Shown here in pieces: positions 33,254-42,169 of a stretch of 42,170 bases of DNA. This DNA comes from Litoribacterium kuwaitense. Its GTDB lineage: Bacteria > Bacillota > Bacilli > Bacillales > DSM-28697. Every line of letters starts with the position of its first letter. The stretch's first letter is position 1. Location: positions 1 to 42,170 of the forward strand of contig NZ_JAALFC010000029.1 of NCBI RefSeq assembly GCF_011058155.1, in the 5' to 3' direction. The notes beneath the pieces were generated by a model. The model was not told where the DNA came from and made no database searches. It saw only the letters and a list, made by a program, of their open reading frames with translations. The position numbers and the translations under genes are program-made.

Positions 33254-35704
33254 TTACTCCGCGTTCATGCGCCACACAGTCAATCCTGAACTCATCGTCT
33301 GACAATGCCCAATCGCTTGCTGGGCATCGTTCATCGTTGAATTTGTATCGACAAGATAGCGGAATTCGTAAAAGCCGCCTAATGTCGCTTTAAAATTCGT
33401 CTCCCAATAGTTACTCATCGCCCATGAATAAACGTGACGCTCAGTGTCATCCTTTTGCTGGGTATGCAATAATCGCGTGCCGCGTTCGAGGCTGCCTAAT
33501 TGCACAAGCGGCGTATCTGGTGTGGCGATCATGAGCGAGCGTTCTTCGCCGACAAAGGCCATACCATCTTGAATGCAGTAATAATCTAACAGCGTTCCTG
33601 GAAGCTGATCGACCCATGGACGTACATTGGCACCCGCTTTATCAAAATAGAGTGTTTCGTCCTGCTTTGTACTCGTCATAAAAGGGAGGGAAATATAGAC
33701 GTTTTCAGGCTCCCATACGCTCTCCTTATGCAGGCGAACAGCGACGTCTACTCGGCTGCTTGACGCGTATACTTTTAAGAATAGTGAATAATAGCTCATA
33801 CCATCGACTTCAAACTGGAGCTCAACCGTGCCGAACAATGGACCATTTGCTAACGCACGCGCCTTGACCAGTTGACCTACGGAACGTTGCACATTTAATC
33901 CTTTACGGTTACGGCCCATCGTACTTCGTGCGGTAAAAACGCTCCCTGAATGTTTAGGGTCTGTCGCCGGCGTCACTTCGTAGACTGGAGAAAAAGCGTT
34001 ATGCTTCCGATCGGTACGAAGCAAATCTTCTCCTGACGCTTTATCTATCCAGGAATCAATGCCTTCCCCGCTCCACGTTAATTTCACATAAGGCGACTCG
34101 ATGCTGTGCTCCGTAATCACAAATGGGCTAGTGCCCGCCCCTGAAGGCTGGATATCATCAATGTCGTAGATTGTGTCCGCGCCGACCAATTTAACATTAC
34201 TCGTCGTGATCGCTGCAGACGTTTTTACCGGACGGATAAAGTAGTGCTTTTGTTCTCCTGGCTGAAGATCGACCTCAATGGTTGCACTTTCAAAGCTCGT
34301 TTGATGGGGAACAACTTTTCCGCTTTGCTCCTCAACGACTTCCAATCCGTCCGAAAACCGTGCGTTCTCAAAGCCATTCCATGTTAATTCAACCAGTTGC
34401 TTAGTGGGCTGTGATTCCGTATTCATCACTTGATAGCGAAATGCCCGTCCTGGATGTAACAATGCGCCCCCGTTTGCGGCGTTTAGTTTGTCTAATGCAT
34501 GATGCGCTAGCCGACTGGCATTGGCCGCGTATGCGAGCTTGCGTACTTCAAGCATTTGTACATTCCAATCCCATGGCGAATGAATCGATGCATGATAGCC
34601 CCACGTATGCTCAGCGTACATGACGAGCTGGTGTTCAATCTTCTCTCGCTCTTCAGCGCTAATAATGTTCTCATCTGGATCAAGCGCTTTAACTTTACGC
34701 AACGCACGCTGGCCGTCTTTAAAAATTTGTGTTTGCATTGGTGTCGATGCGACGCCGTCTGACCACCAGTCTGGCCAATCTCCACGATACACAGGAATGT
34801 CCGTCTTCTGTACTTTCAATTGCTTAAAGAACTGACTTAATGTCGTCATTTCAATTTGCACTTGCTCGCCATGCTTTTCATTCCACGCATTCAGCACTTG
34901 CATAATGTCGCCATTTGGTGAACCATTGTCCGTTGCAAGTCCTGATACCATCACGGGCACGAAGTCGTATGGATACCCTTCCTCCTCTAGCTTTTTTAAA
35001 TAACGTTCAATCCGTGTCGTCATCACTTCATCGTGATTGTCTACGATTGCCGGTGTATGAAATTCATCACGAATCATATAGCGTCCGACGCCATCCGGAC
35101 AGAGGCCGAGCTCATTACCGATCATGTAATGCTCCCCATTCCATACGAGCAACCGTTCACCCGCTGGCGTTTCCCACCAAAACGGCATTTGTTTACGACC
35201 GAGGGGGAACATGCCATGATGTGTATGAATACACGAAAACAAGTGTTTTACGCCGACATCGAGCAAACTCTGCGCGTAGCCCCAGCTATACCCATTAATA
35301 TCTGCGGTCATCGCCGAATCTACAGAAACGCCGATCGACTTTCCGTAATCTGCCGCTTTTTGATGAATTGAGCGAAGCAAATCTTCGCCAGCAAGTTCTG
35401 TCATATTCAGATAGGTTCCCGATAATTCAATATCTCCCTGCCGTACCGCTTCCGCAAAATCCTTTTTTTCTTCTTCCGACGCCTCTTTTAAAAACTGTTC
35501 GACAGCCCAAAATGTCTCACACGTCCATTTAAAGCCCTTTCTCTCAGGACGTACCCCGGAACGGATGTCTTTTGAGATGGCAATGGCTTGGCGAATAAAG
35601 TCAATATGATACTGTTCAATGCGTTCCTGCCTTTCTGTATAGCCAATATCTGTATGGGAATGATGGATCGCGTATATGCGCCACTTTCGATTTAGTTGTT
35701 TCAT
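33254..35704 (-). CDS. GH38-like alpha-mannosidase
   Basis: 816 residues, no signal peptide, so it acts in the cytosol on imported glycans. The N-terminal (beta/alpha) domain has H15-S-H17-T-D19 as presumed zinc ligands, FKWTCETFW, the GTYLNMTELAGED stretch and a nucleophile candidate D135 in MTADINGYSWG. A helical middle and long beta-sandwich C-terminal domains follow, the usual GH38 layout, though this is a divergent branch. AAGGAG lies 12 bases before the ATG. It is the last gene of the operon and would release mannose or mannose derivatives for the kinase and isomerase upstream. The exact linkage is unknown. Confidence 0.87.
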   Translation of the reverse strand: MKQLNRKWRIYAIHHSHTDIGYTERQERIEQYHIDFIRQAIAISKDIRSGVRPERKGFKWTCETFWAVEQFLKEASEEEKKDFAEAVRQGDIELSGTYLNMTELAGEDLLRSIHQKAADYGKSIGVSVDSAMTADINGYSWGYAQSLLDVGVKHLFSCIHTHHGMFPLGRKQMPFWWETPAGERLLVWNGEHYMIGNELGLCPDGVGRYMIRDEFHTPAIVDNHDEVMTTRIERYLKKLEEEGYPYDFVPVMVSGLATDNGSPNGDIMQVLNAWNEKHGEQVQIEMTTLSQFFKQLKVQKTDIPVYRGDWPDWWSDGVASTPMQTQIFKDGQRALRKVKALDPDENIISAEEREKIEHQLVMYAEHTWGYHASIHSPWDWNVQMLEVRKLAYAANASRLAHHALDKLNAANGGALLHPGRAFRYQVMNTESQPTKQLVELTWNGFENARFSDGLEVVEEQSGKVVPHQTSFESATIEVDLQPGEQKHYFIRPVKTSAAITTSNVKLVGADTIYDIDDIQPSGAGTSPFVITEHSIESPYVKLTWSGEGIDSWIDKASGEDLLRTDRKHNAFSPVYEVTPATDPKHSGSVFTARSTMGRNRKGLNVQRSVGQLVKARALANGPLFGTVELQFEVDGMSYYSLFLKVYASSSRVDVAVRLHKESVWEPENVYISLPFMTSTKQDETLYFDKAGANVRPWVDQLPGTLLDYYCIQDGMAFVGEERSLMIATPDTPLVQLGSLERGTRLLHTQQKDDTERHVYSWAMSNYWETNFKATLGGFYEFRYLVDTNSTMNDAQQAIGHCQTMSSGLTVWRMNAE

Positions 35705-35719
35705 ATATTTTTTCGCTCC

Positions 35720-36649
35720 TTAGTTTTTAGTTGAATTGGCAAAAAGCTGGCAGACTCCTTTAAATGTACTGAACGATAAATCGTCGGAAATACGGACAGG
35801 GACGCCTTTCATTTGATCGACAACAAACAACGTTCCACTTTTGGCAATCTGTCCGCCGAGAATGATCGCATCTGGCTTAAACGACGCGATGACTGGGGAA
35901 AGAGCGTCTTCCAACCGGTTGCGCCATTTTTGAAACACTTCAACCGGTCGTTTTTCTCCTGCTAGTGCGCGCTCTGCCAAGCGCTTCACATCATCCGCAC
36001 CTGCCGAGACGTCAGCCACTCCTGTCTCTAAAGCAAGCCTAAGAAGACCTCGGCGGGAGAAATGATCGTCCATGATGCCGTCGAGATAAGGCACACGGTA
36101 CAGCCATCCTTCAGGCGGGACACCCTCACCACATTTCACTAAATGCCCATTGCTGACGAAAGCTGATCCAAATCCCGTGCCAATGGTTAACACAATCACA
36201 CGGGAAAAAGATCGTCCTGCGCCATACGAGCATTCGCCTAAAGCAAATAACGCCGCATCATTTTCAAAAGCGATGACCGGAGCTTCAAGCCATCTTCCTT
36301 TCAGCTCCGGTAACGCAGTCAGTCGATCGGTCAATTCACTTTTTAGATTGACTCCATATAACGCATCGAACTTTTGTAACCCCTTGATCTGGCAAATCCC
36401 TTTTTCATAGTCGAATGGCCCAGGAAAAGCCATACCAACCCCACGAATGATTCCTCCATCAGGTACCCGTTTTGCTTGCGTTTGGATTAATTCGCTAAAG
36501 TGATCGATCAGTTCATCTTTCGGTGCATCTGCATGAGATGGATACACGTGCACCCCGTCAACCATCGCACCATCGCAGCGTACGATACTGGCCTTAATAT
36601 ACGTTCCTCCAACATCGAAGGCCAAGACGTAATCAGGCATGCGAATCAT
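35720..36649 (-). CDS. ROK family sugar kinase
   Basis: 309 residues. ATP-binding DVGGT (12-16), GMAFPGPFDYEKG, ENDAALFALGE with the catalytic Asp, TIGTGFGSAF, and GGQIAKSG near the end. There is no DNA-binding domain, so this is a kinase and not a repressor. The usual ROK zinc motif (CxCGxxGC) is absent, as in some glucomannokinase relatives. By context it phosphorylates mannose or a related hexose before the ManA-type step. Its start overlaps the preceding gene by 17 bases; a second ATG at 36640 is equally possible. Confidence 0.9.
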   Translation of the reverse strand: MIRMPDYVLAFDVGGTYIKASIVRCDGAMVDGVHVYPSHADAPKDELIDHFSELIQTQAKRVPDGGIIRGVGMAFPGPFDYEKGICQIKGLQKFDALYGVNLKSELTDRLTALPELKGRWLEAPVIAFENDAALFALGECSYGAGRSFSRVIVLTIGTGFGSAFVSNGHLVKCGEGVPPEGWLYRVPYLDGIMDDHFSRRGLLRLALETGVADVSAGADDVKRLAERALAGEKRPVEVFQKWRNRLEDALSPVIASFKPDAIILGGQIAKSGTLFVVDQMKGVPVRISDDLSFSTFKGVCQLFANSTKN

Positions 36650-38435
36650 CGACCAAACTCACGTCCCAATTTTTTGCGACGCCAGCCTTAATCAGCTTAC
36701 ATGGCGTGCTTCCTAAATTCTCGACCGCATAAGCACCAAACGCTGCCGGAACGATGTACGATTCCGCATAATTAAATTCGACAGACACACTCTCATCTTC
36801 CAATGAAACAATACGTACACGTTCACCTTCCACGAGGTTAAACATGACAAATTCGTCGGCTGTATCATCTTCCCAGCGGTCGGTTAAATGTAGGCGATTG
36901 ACATAAAACAGCAGATCATCCCGCTCACCGAGCACATACTCTTCATTCTCTCCTTGCTGCTTAACAAGCTGCGGCGATTTCATTAATTGGTCTTTAACCC
37001 AATTGGTTTTTCGAGAGAAATCGATGTTGTCAAAGGCGTAATCAATATTGATCGGTCGTTGCTTACCATCTGCGTCTTTTCTGACGTAATCGTAGATTTT
37101 AAAGGTAAACCACCATGTTGTTGCAGAGATTTCCAAGACGAAGTTATCCTTCCCTGAGCAATGAACGGTCCCCGTCGGAATGGGATAAAAATCACCTTTT
37201 TCACTCGGCCATTCCTGAACGTAATCGGTAAATGCGATCGGCTCACCTGTCTCCTGAGATTGTTCAACAGCACTTCGGAAGCCTTCCGCGGTACAGTCTT
37301 CCGTCAAACCGAGATATACCTTCGCATCATTTTGCTTTTCCATAATGTAATACGACTCTTGTTGTTCCATAAATTCGTTAAAGGTTTCACGGACATAGGC
37401 TTGTTTCGGGTGCACTTGACAGGACAAGTTGTCACCATCCATCGTATCGAGGAAATCAAAGCGAACAGGGAAATAATCGCCAAACAGACGAGCATTTCGC
37501 TCACCTATCATATCCACGTGCGCAAAGGCCATGACGAGCAGGAAGGGAATCTCAACGATGTGTTCCCCCTTCGATATAAGCACAGAATTTTCCGGTGCGA
37601 TCGGCTCAAAATTCCATGCACAATTCACCATATCTTCTGGTAAATCAGCTACCTTCTTTAAGTATTGTCCTCCCCAAATACCTGGCATTAAAAATGGTTT
37701 GACACGAAGCGGAAAACGAGCGATGTCCCGAATAACCTTTTGTAAGTCGCCGACAGTCAACGCTACAGGATCTTTAGGTTCATTCATGTCGACATACCAA
37801 TCAAAGGCAGTGAGCGTTTCCTTCCGATACGTCTCCAGTAATGGCCACTCTAAAAAGTAGGCTATTTTGTACTTCTCGACAGCATCAACATTCCAACTAA
37901 AACCAAAATTCAGCAAACCGTTTTTATGAGCAATCTCTTGGTGCTCGCGTGACACATCGAGAAAAATAGATACGTCCGCACAACCATTTGACACCCACAA
38001 TGCTCCTGGTCCAAAAACAATGCAGACCGTTGGCTCATTTGCTGTCTTTTTCAATTCAGTAACATAAGTTGAAAAGTCGTTTTGCGTCCCAGCACGAAAA
38101 TACTCGTCTAGCTTTTGATCTGCCACATAGCCAAAAGCTCGATTATCGGTAATGTTCTTTTGAAAATGTTGTCTCAGTTCTGATCCCGATTTCAAATACC
38201 CATACGTGTCAAGCACCTCAAAACGAAGCCCTCGTTCTTGCACAAAAGGAAGTGCTTTCTGTAACAGCGCTTGAAAATCTGCACCGTGTGTCCCATCGAT
38301 TACGAACGTAACGACATCCTTTTGCTTGTCTTCCACCTCCGCCAGCACGTGCTCCAATAAAGAATCGTACCCTTCCACCATATCTTTTTGTAACAGCGCT
38401 TGACGCACAGGATTCAATGGTCTTTTTTCAAACAT
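36633..38435 (-). CDS. Class I mannose-6-phosphate isomerase-like protein with extra N-terminal domain
   Basis: 600 residues, about twice the size of B. subtilis ManA. The C-terminal half (from about 245) is a class I phosphomannose isomerase cupin: KPFLMPGIWGG, Q340-V-H342-P zinc ligands and a later GTVHCSG His. The first 230 residues look like a P-loop nucleoside/uridine-kinase-type fold (VVTFVIDGTHGADF at about 42-55) but lack the GKS/GKT of a Walker A, so this half is probably not an active kinase. The isomerase half should interconvert mannose-6-P and fructose-6-P. Second gene of the operon. Substrate may differ from plain mannose-6-P. Confidence 0.83.
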   Translation of the reverse strand: MFEKRPLNPVRQALLQKDMVEGYDSLLEHVLAEVEDKQKDVVTFVIDGTHGADFQALLQKALPFVQERGLRFEVLDTYGYLKSGSELRQHFQKNITDNRAFGYVADQKLDEYFRAGTQNDFSTYVTELKKTANEPTVCIVFGPGALWVSNGCADVSIFLDVSREHQEIAHKNGLLNFGFSWNVDAVEKYKIAYFLEWPLLETYRKETLTAFDWYVDMNEPKDPVALTVGDLQKVIRDIARFPLRVKPFLMPGIWGGQYLKKVADLPEDMVNCAWNFEPIAPENSVLISKGEHIVEIPFLLVMAFAHVDMIGERNARLFGDYFPVRFDFLDTMDGDNLSCQVHPKQAYVRETFNEFMEQQESYYIMEKQNDAKVYLGLTEDCTAEGFRSAVEQSQETGEPIAFTDYVQEWPSEKGDFYPIPTGTVHCSGKDNFVLEISATTWWFTFKIYDYVRKDADGKQRPINIDYAFDNIDFSRKTNWVKDQLMKSPQLVKQQGENEEYVLGERDDLLFYVNRLHLTDRWEDDTADEFVMFNLVEGERVRIVSLEDESVSVEFNYAESYIVPAAFGAYAVENLGSTPCKLIKAGVAKNWDVSLVDDSHA

Positions 38436-38473
38436 GTCACTCTTCCCCCTTCATCTCATATTGAACTTTCCTG

Positions 38474-39708
38474 TTATTCGACGATCACTTGATTTGGCTC
38501 ATCAAAAAATGACTGTAAAACGAGTGTAGCGGCACCGATGAGCCCCGCCCTCTCCCCTAAAGACGAGTTTTGAATCTGAACCTTTTGGGGATGGTGTAAA
38601 AGAGCTCGTTTTTTCATCATATCGGCAATGGTTGGCATCATCGGCTCATAATGATTGACCATCGACCCCCCGATCAGTAAAACTTCAGGATCAAAAAAGT
38701 GGATAAACGTCGTTAACGCTATACCGATGTACCGGCCAGCTTCATCGAGAATACGTCGGGCCAGCTCATCGCCGCCTTGTGCCGCAGCGATCACGTTACG
38801 TAACGCTAGTTTTTTTCATCCTCTTCAATCAATACACTTAACTGACTTGAGACACCGCGACGTACCTCTTCTTTTACTCTGCGAACGACCGCTAAACCAG
38901 AGGATAATGCTTCTAAACAGCCATAATTTCCACAATTACATAAGGGCCCGTCAATATCGATCGTTCCGTGACCGAGGTCACCACCCCCGTTATTAAACCC
39001 TCGATAAAATCTCCCTTGGTAAATGACACTGCCGCCGATCCCTTCATCAGCTAAGATAAAGATGACGTTTTCCTTGCCTTTAGCGGCACCAAACCACATT
39101 TCCCCTAAAGCAGCTGCATTCGCGTCTTTTTCTAAATGCACAGGCAGACGATACCGTTCACTGACCATATCTCGCAGAGGAACATGTCGCCATCCGGTTA
39201 GATTGGGCGGTTGAAGGATCACGCCCGATTCAATATCCAATGGACCAGGGGCCGAGATGCCGATGCCTAAGATACTTTCCTTTGTTACTCCTGCCGTTTC
39301 AATTACTGTATCAATGACAGCAAACATTTGCCCGACGATCGATGTACTTTCTAATGAAGCATCTGTCGGCACTTTTTCTTCAGCGACAACCGTTGCCTGC
39401 AGGTTGGTTAACACAGCCGATACTTGCGACACGCCTACCTCGACCCCGACCGCATAGTAAGCGTTTGCATTCAGACCATAGAGAACGGGCTTTCGACCAC
39501 CTTTAGATTCTCCATGTCCCTGCTCACTTATTAAATTTGATTGAAAAAGCTTCTGAATAATATTGGAGATGGTAGCAAACGTCAGCTTTGTCTTTTCAGC
39601 AATGTCAGCTTTTGAAATAGGCCCCTCATTACGAATAAGACTTAATACAACGGATCGGTTCATTTGCTTCATATGATCAGCATTACTCGCAGACCTGTTC
39701 GATTCCAT
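38474..39708 (-). CDS. ROK family repressor of the mannoside operon, broken by a one-base frameshift
   Basis: An N-terminal winged helix (ISKADIAEKTKLTFATISNII) and a ROK domain with zinc motif CNCGNYGCLE run in frame to 38806 (300 residues). The remainder (IAAAQGGDELARRIL... to 38474) continues in the next frame. One more A in the A7 tract at 38810-38816 turns EDEKN-stop into EDEKKLALRNVIAAAQ and restores a normal ROK protein of 411 residues. As read, the truncated product keeps DNA binding and the zinc site but loses the last helices. AAGGAGGTGAG precedes the ATG. Confidence 0.9.
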
Positions 39709-39726
39709 CTAATACTCACCTCCTTA

Positions 39727-39741
39727 TTAAAACCGTTTTAA
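39727..39741. promoter_or_regulatory. Proximal ROK operator
   Basis: Perfect odd palindrome TTAAAAC-C-GTTTTAA, just downstream of the -10 and before the ribosome site of the ROK repressor gene. It matches the distal site at 39810. ROK repressors often bind such A/T-flanked palindromes; binding by this one is inferred. Confidence 0.75.
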
Positions 39742-39752
39742 TTTCCATCAAT

Positions 39753-39781
39753 AGAATAAACCTTTCCGAACAAAAAAACAA
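39753..39781 (-). promoter_or_regulatory. Promoter of the mannoside operon
   Basis: Minus strand TTGTTT (39776-39781), 17 bp, TATTCT (39753-39758). It lies between two copies of the same palindrome, one after the -10 and one before the -35. Confidence 0.68.
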
Positions 39782-39809
39782 TCATTTTTCTAATAACTTT
39801 ACATTGTTT

Positions 39810-39824
39810 TTAAAATCGTTTTAA
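39810..39824. promoter_or_regulatory. Distal ROK operator
   Basis: TTAAAAT-C-GTTTTAA, one mismatch from the proximal palindrome and sharing its TTAAAA-CGTTTTAATT context. Centre-to-centre distance is 83 bp, close to eight helical turns. It lies about 100 bp before the divergent LysR gene and could affect that too. Confidence 0.7.
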
Positions 39825-39923
39825 TTATGCATGTTGCGTCTTCTTACTTATGTTCACCAAACAATTCAATTGTAAGTAAGGTATACTGACAGGAGAAGAC
39901 AATGTAAATGGACGGTGATTGTG

Positions 39924-40814
39924 ATGGATATCCGGCACTTAACTTATTTTATCGAAGTAGCCAAATGCCGTAGCTTTACTCGTGCGGCTGAAAACTTATT
40001 TGTGACACAGCCAACAATCAGTAAAATGATTAAAAATTTGGAGGATGAGTTAGGTGTTGAGCTTTTTGAACGATCGCGTAAACAGCTTGTTTTGACAGAT
40101 GCAGGGCGGCTTATTTTAGAAAAAGCACAAACGATCCACCAAGCCTTTGAGCACTTACAGCAAGAAATTGATGACTTAGTCGGCTTACAGAAAGGGCACC
40201 TTCGCATCGGCGTGCCGCCTATCATGGATGGCGAGCAGATCATACGCCTGCTCGGGGAGTTTCACCAGAAGCATCCCCATATCACATTTGAGCTTTTTGA
40301 AAGTGGTGCCAAAAAGATTGAACAAGGGATTCAAGATGACCAGTTAGATGCGGGAATTACCGTGCTACCGACACTGGATGAGCATTTTCATTCATTTACC
40401 TTTTTAAAAGAAGAGCTTATGGTCGTCATTCCTCCCTCTCACCCCCTAGCCAATCGAAAGCAAATTAAGCTTGAACATTTGCAGAACGAGCCCATTATCA
40501 TGTTCAATAAAGACTTTGCGTTAAACGACCGCATTACTACTGCTTGCCAACAAGCTGGATTTAAGCCCCGAATGATTGCCGAAAGCGCACAATGGGATTT
40601 TATCGGGAAAATGATTGCCGCGGGGTTAGGTCTTTCTATCCTTCCCCACAGTGTCACGAAGCTACTAAAGGAAGATGTGCATACAATACGGATCATTCAG
40701 CCTACAATGCACTGGAGCCTTGCATTGATTTGGAAAAAGGATCACTATGTCTCTTATGCAACACGCGCCTGGCTCTCCTTTACCCAAGAACGAATGATGC
40801 TTGAAGGACTGTAG
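39924..40814 (+). CDS. LysR family regulator, CidR-like
   Basis: 296 residues. N-terminal winged helix MDIRHLTYFIEVAK...VTQPTISKMIKNLEDELG and a C-terminal effector domain with the FHSFTFLKEELMVVIPPSHPLA stretch and SAQWDFIGKMIAAGLGLSILP. It resembles B. subtilis CidR (YwbI) along its length; that protein controls cidAB in response to acetate or overflow metabolism. cidA and cidB are not next to it here. I chose ATG 39924; GTG 39915 is in frame, but GGTGA at 39914-39918 fits the ATG better. Confidence 0.9.
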   Translation: MDIRHLTYFIEVAKCRSFTRAAENLFVTQPTISKMIKNLEDELGVELFERSRKQLVLTDAGRLILEKAQTIHQAFEHLQQEIDDLVGLQKGHLRIGVPPIMDGEQIIRLLGEFHQKHPHITFELFESGAKKIEQGIQDDQLDAGITVLPTLDEHFHSFTFLKEELMVVIPPSHPLANRKQIKLEHLQNEPIIMFNKDFALNDRITTACQQAGFKPRMIAESAQWDFIGKMIAAGLGLSILPHSVTKLLKEDVHTIRIIQPTMHWSLALIWKKDHYVSYATRAWLSFTQERMMLEGL

Positions 40815-40972
40815 ACCGTTGCCAAAACCTTATATAACTCTATAAAGTTATGTTTCATTCCCTGTTCTACGTGTCCGATTTTGCCGAAGCTACTTTCGTT
40901 TGATATAACACTCCGAGGGCGTAAATTCCCATACAACGAATGGTACATATCAGCGTGCTCTTTTAGGTGATA
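40815..40972 (-). mobile_element. Right end of the decayed IS200/IS605-type element
   Basis: After the TnpB stop, reading on the minus strand, comes about 120 bases and then a stem ATAACT-N6-AGTTAT (40834-40851) followed by AAGGTTTTGGC. This fits an omega-RNA scaffold and right end. The boundary is near the LysR stop codon but cannot be fixed. Confidence 0.5.
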
Positions 40973-41990
40973 CTACGCTAATTCTTGATAGCTAGATAGA
41001 TTTAGACTTGCATTATAGTCTCGATCTATCTTTAAACCACATGCCGAACAATTGTATGTACGATCTGATAATTTAAGGTCTCTTTTCAAGTGTCCACAAT
41101 GACTACATGTTTTTGACGATGGATACCATGTGTCAGCGAGTACAAGTTGGATACCGTAAAACTCACATTTGTACTCCATTTGTCTTTTAAACTCATGTAG
41201 ACATTGCTTTGTGATTGCCTTTGAAAGATGTTTGTTCTTCATCATTCCTTTAACATTCAGATTTTCCATGACAACTTTAGATGGCTTGGTTTTCACTATC
41301 TTTTTCGTTGTTTGATGAGCTATTCCTTATGTTTGCTAATTTACGATGAACTAACTTTATTTGCTTTTCGAGTTTTATAATATTGCTCGTTTTGACAAAC
41401 GTACTCCCTTCTTTGTTAGATTCGTATTTTCTAGATACGCCGCGCTGCAATCTACGCAATTTCTTTTCTAGCTTCTTAACCGCTTTCGTTTTGTTGATGT
41501 TTTTAAACGTCGTGCCGTTACTACACACTGCTAATTCTTTTATTCCAACGTCAATTCCAATGACTTCTTCTGTTAACTCAACTTGTGGTTTCTCTTGATC
41601 AACACCAACGGACAAATACCAATACATTCCGTTAAAACTAACTCTAGGGTTGGTATATTTGATACTCATCGGAATCTGGCTGTTTTCATCCATCCTACTT
41701 TTTCAATGAGGACTTGCATCTGCTTCACTTTCAGTTTTTCTGTATCATTGTAGAATGACGGCTTAGACTTCCGTCTACTTTTAAATTTTGGTTTATCAGC
41801 CAATCCATTAAAGAAGCGTTTATATGCATTACACGCATCTTTTACAGCTTGTTTCGCTACATTATTTGACACCTCATTTAACCATGGAAGCTCTGTTTTC
41901 TTTAGCTGAGTGATTTCTTTTCTAAGGATGTTATCACTAGAATCAATTTCATAATTGACGTTTTTAAAAATGGGTTGAGTTACTCTACGA
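40973..41990 (-). pseudogene. tnpB: TnpB pseudogene (IS200/IS605 family), truncated and frameshifted
   Basis: Three frames together give most of a TnpB. The first (upstream of about 41666) carries the ELPWLNEVSNNVAKQAVKDACNAY-type helical segment and KPKFKSRRK. The second (41277-41693) carries RuvC-I GIDVGIKELA. The third (40973-41296) carries the double zinc finger CSHCG/CSACG and RuvC-III DRDYNASLNL. There are frameshifts near 41680 and 41310, not in homopolymers, and the first 40 or so residues are missing, cut off near the DDE transposase. All this says a dead element, unlike the copy at the left edge. Confidence 0.9.
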
Positions 41991-42028
41991 TGATTTTTAA
42001 AGTTTTTTAATATGGGATGGAAATAGAA

Positions 42029-42169
42029 TCACGCTGCTTTTATCGAATGTTTCTCCATTTCTAGTTTAATCCGATCTGTGGCCATTCTGGAGGCATTATA
42101 AACAAGCGTCACCAATTGGAAATGAAGCCTTGCCTTCTTACCTGTCCGATGACGGACATGATTGAGTCC
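42029..42169 (-). CDS. DDE transposase C-terminus, partial
   Basis: 46 residues up to a TGA stop at 42029; the rest lies beyond the window. The pattern GLNHVRHRT...ARLHFQLVTLVYNASRMA resembles the last helices of IS4/IS1182-like DDE transposases. It probably inserted into or beside the tnpB remnant, which loses its N-terminus within 40 bp of here. Confidence 0.6.
   Translation of the reverse strand, partial: GLNHVRHRTGKKARLHFQLVTLVYNASRMATDRIKLEMEKHSIKAA

Noticed and set aside
40973-41872. Programmed frameshifting as the reason for three TnpB frames
   Set aside because: The N-terminus is also missing and the shifts are not at slippery heptamers; decay is the simpler reading.
41990-42031. 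Fusion of the DDE transposase with TnpB, since the frame continues after the TGA
   Set aside because: There is a clear stop at 42029 and the following residues match neither family; the open frame is a coincidence of an A/T-rich junction.
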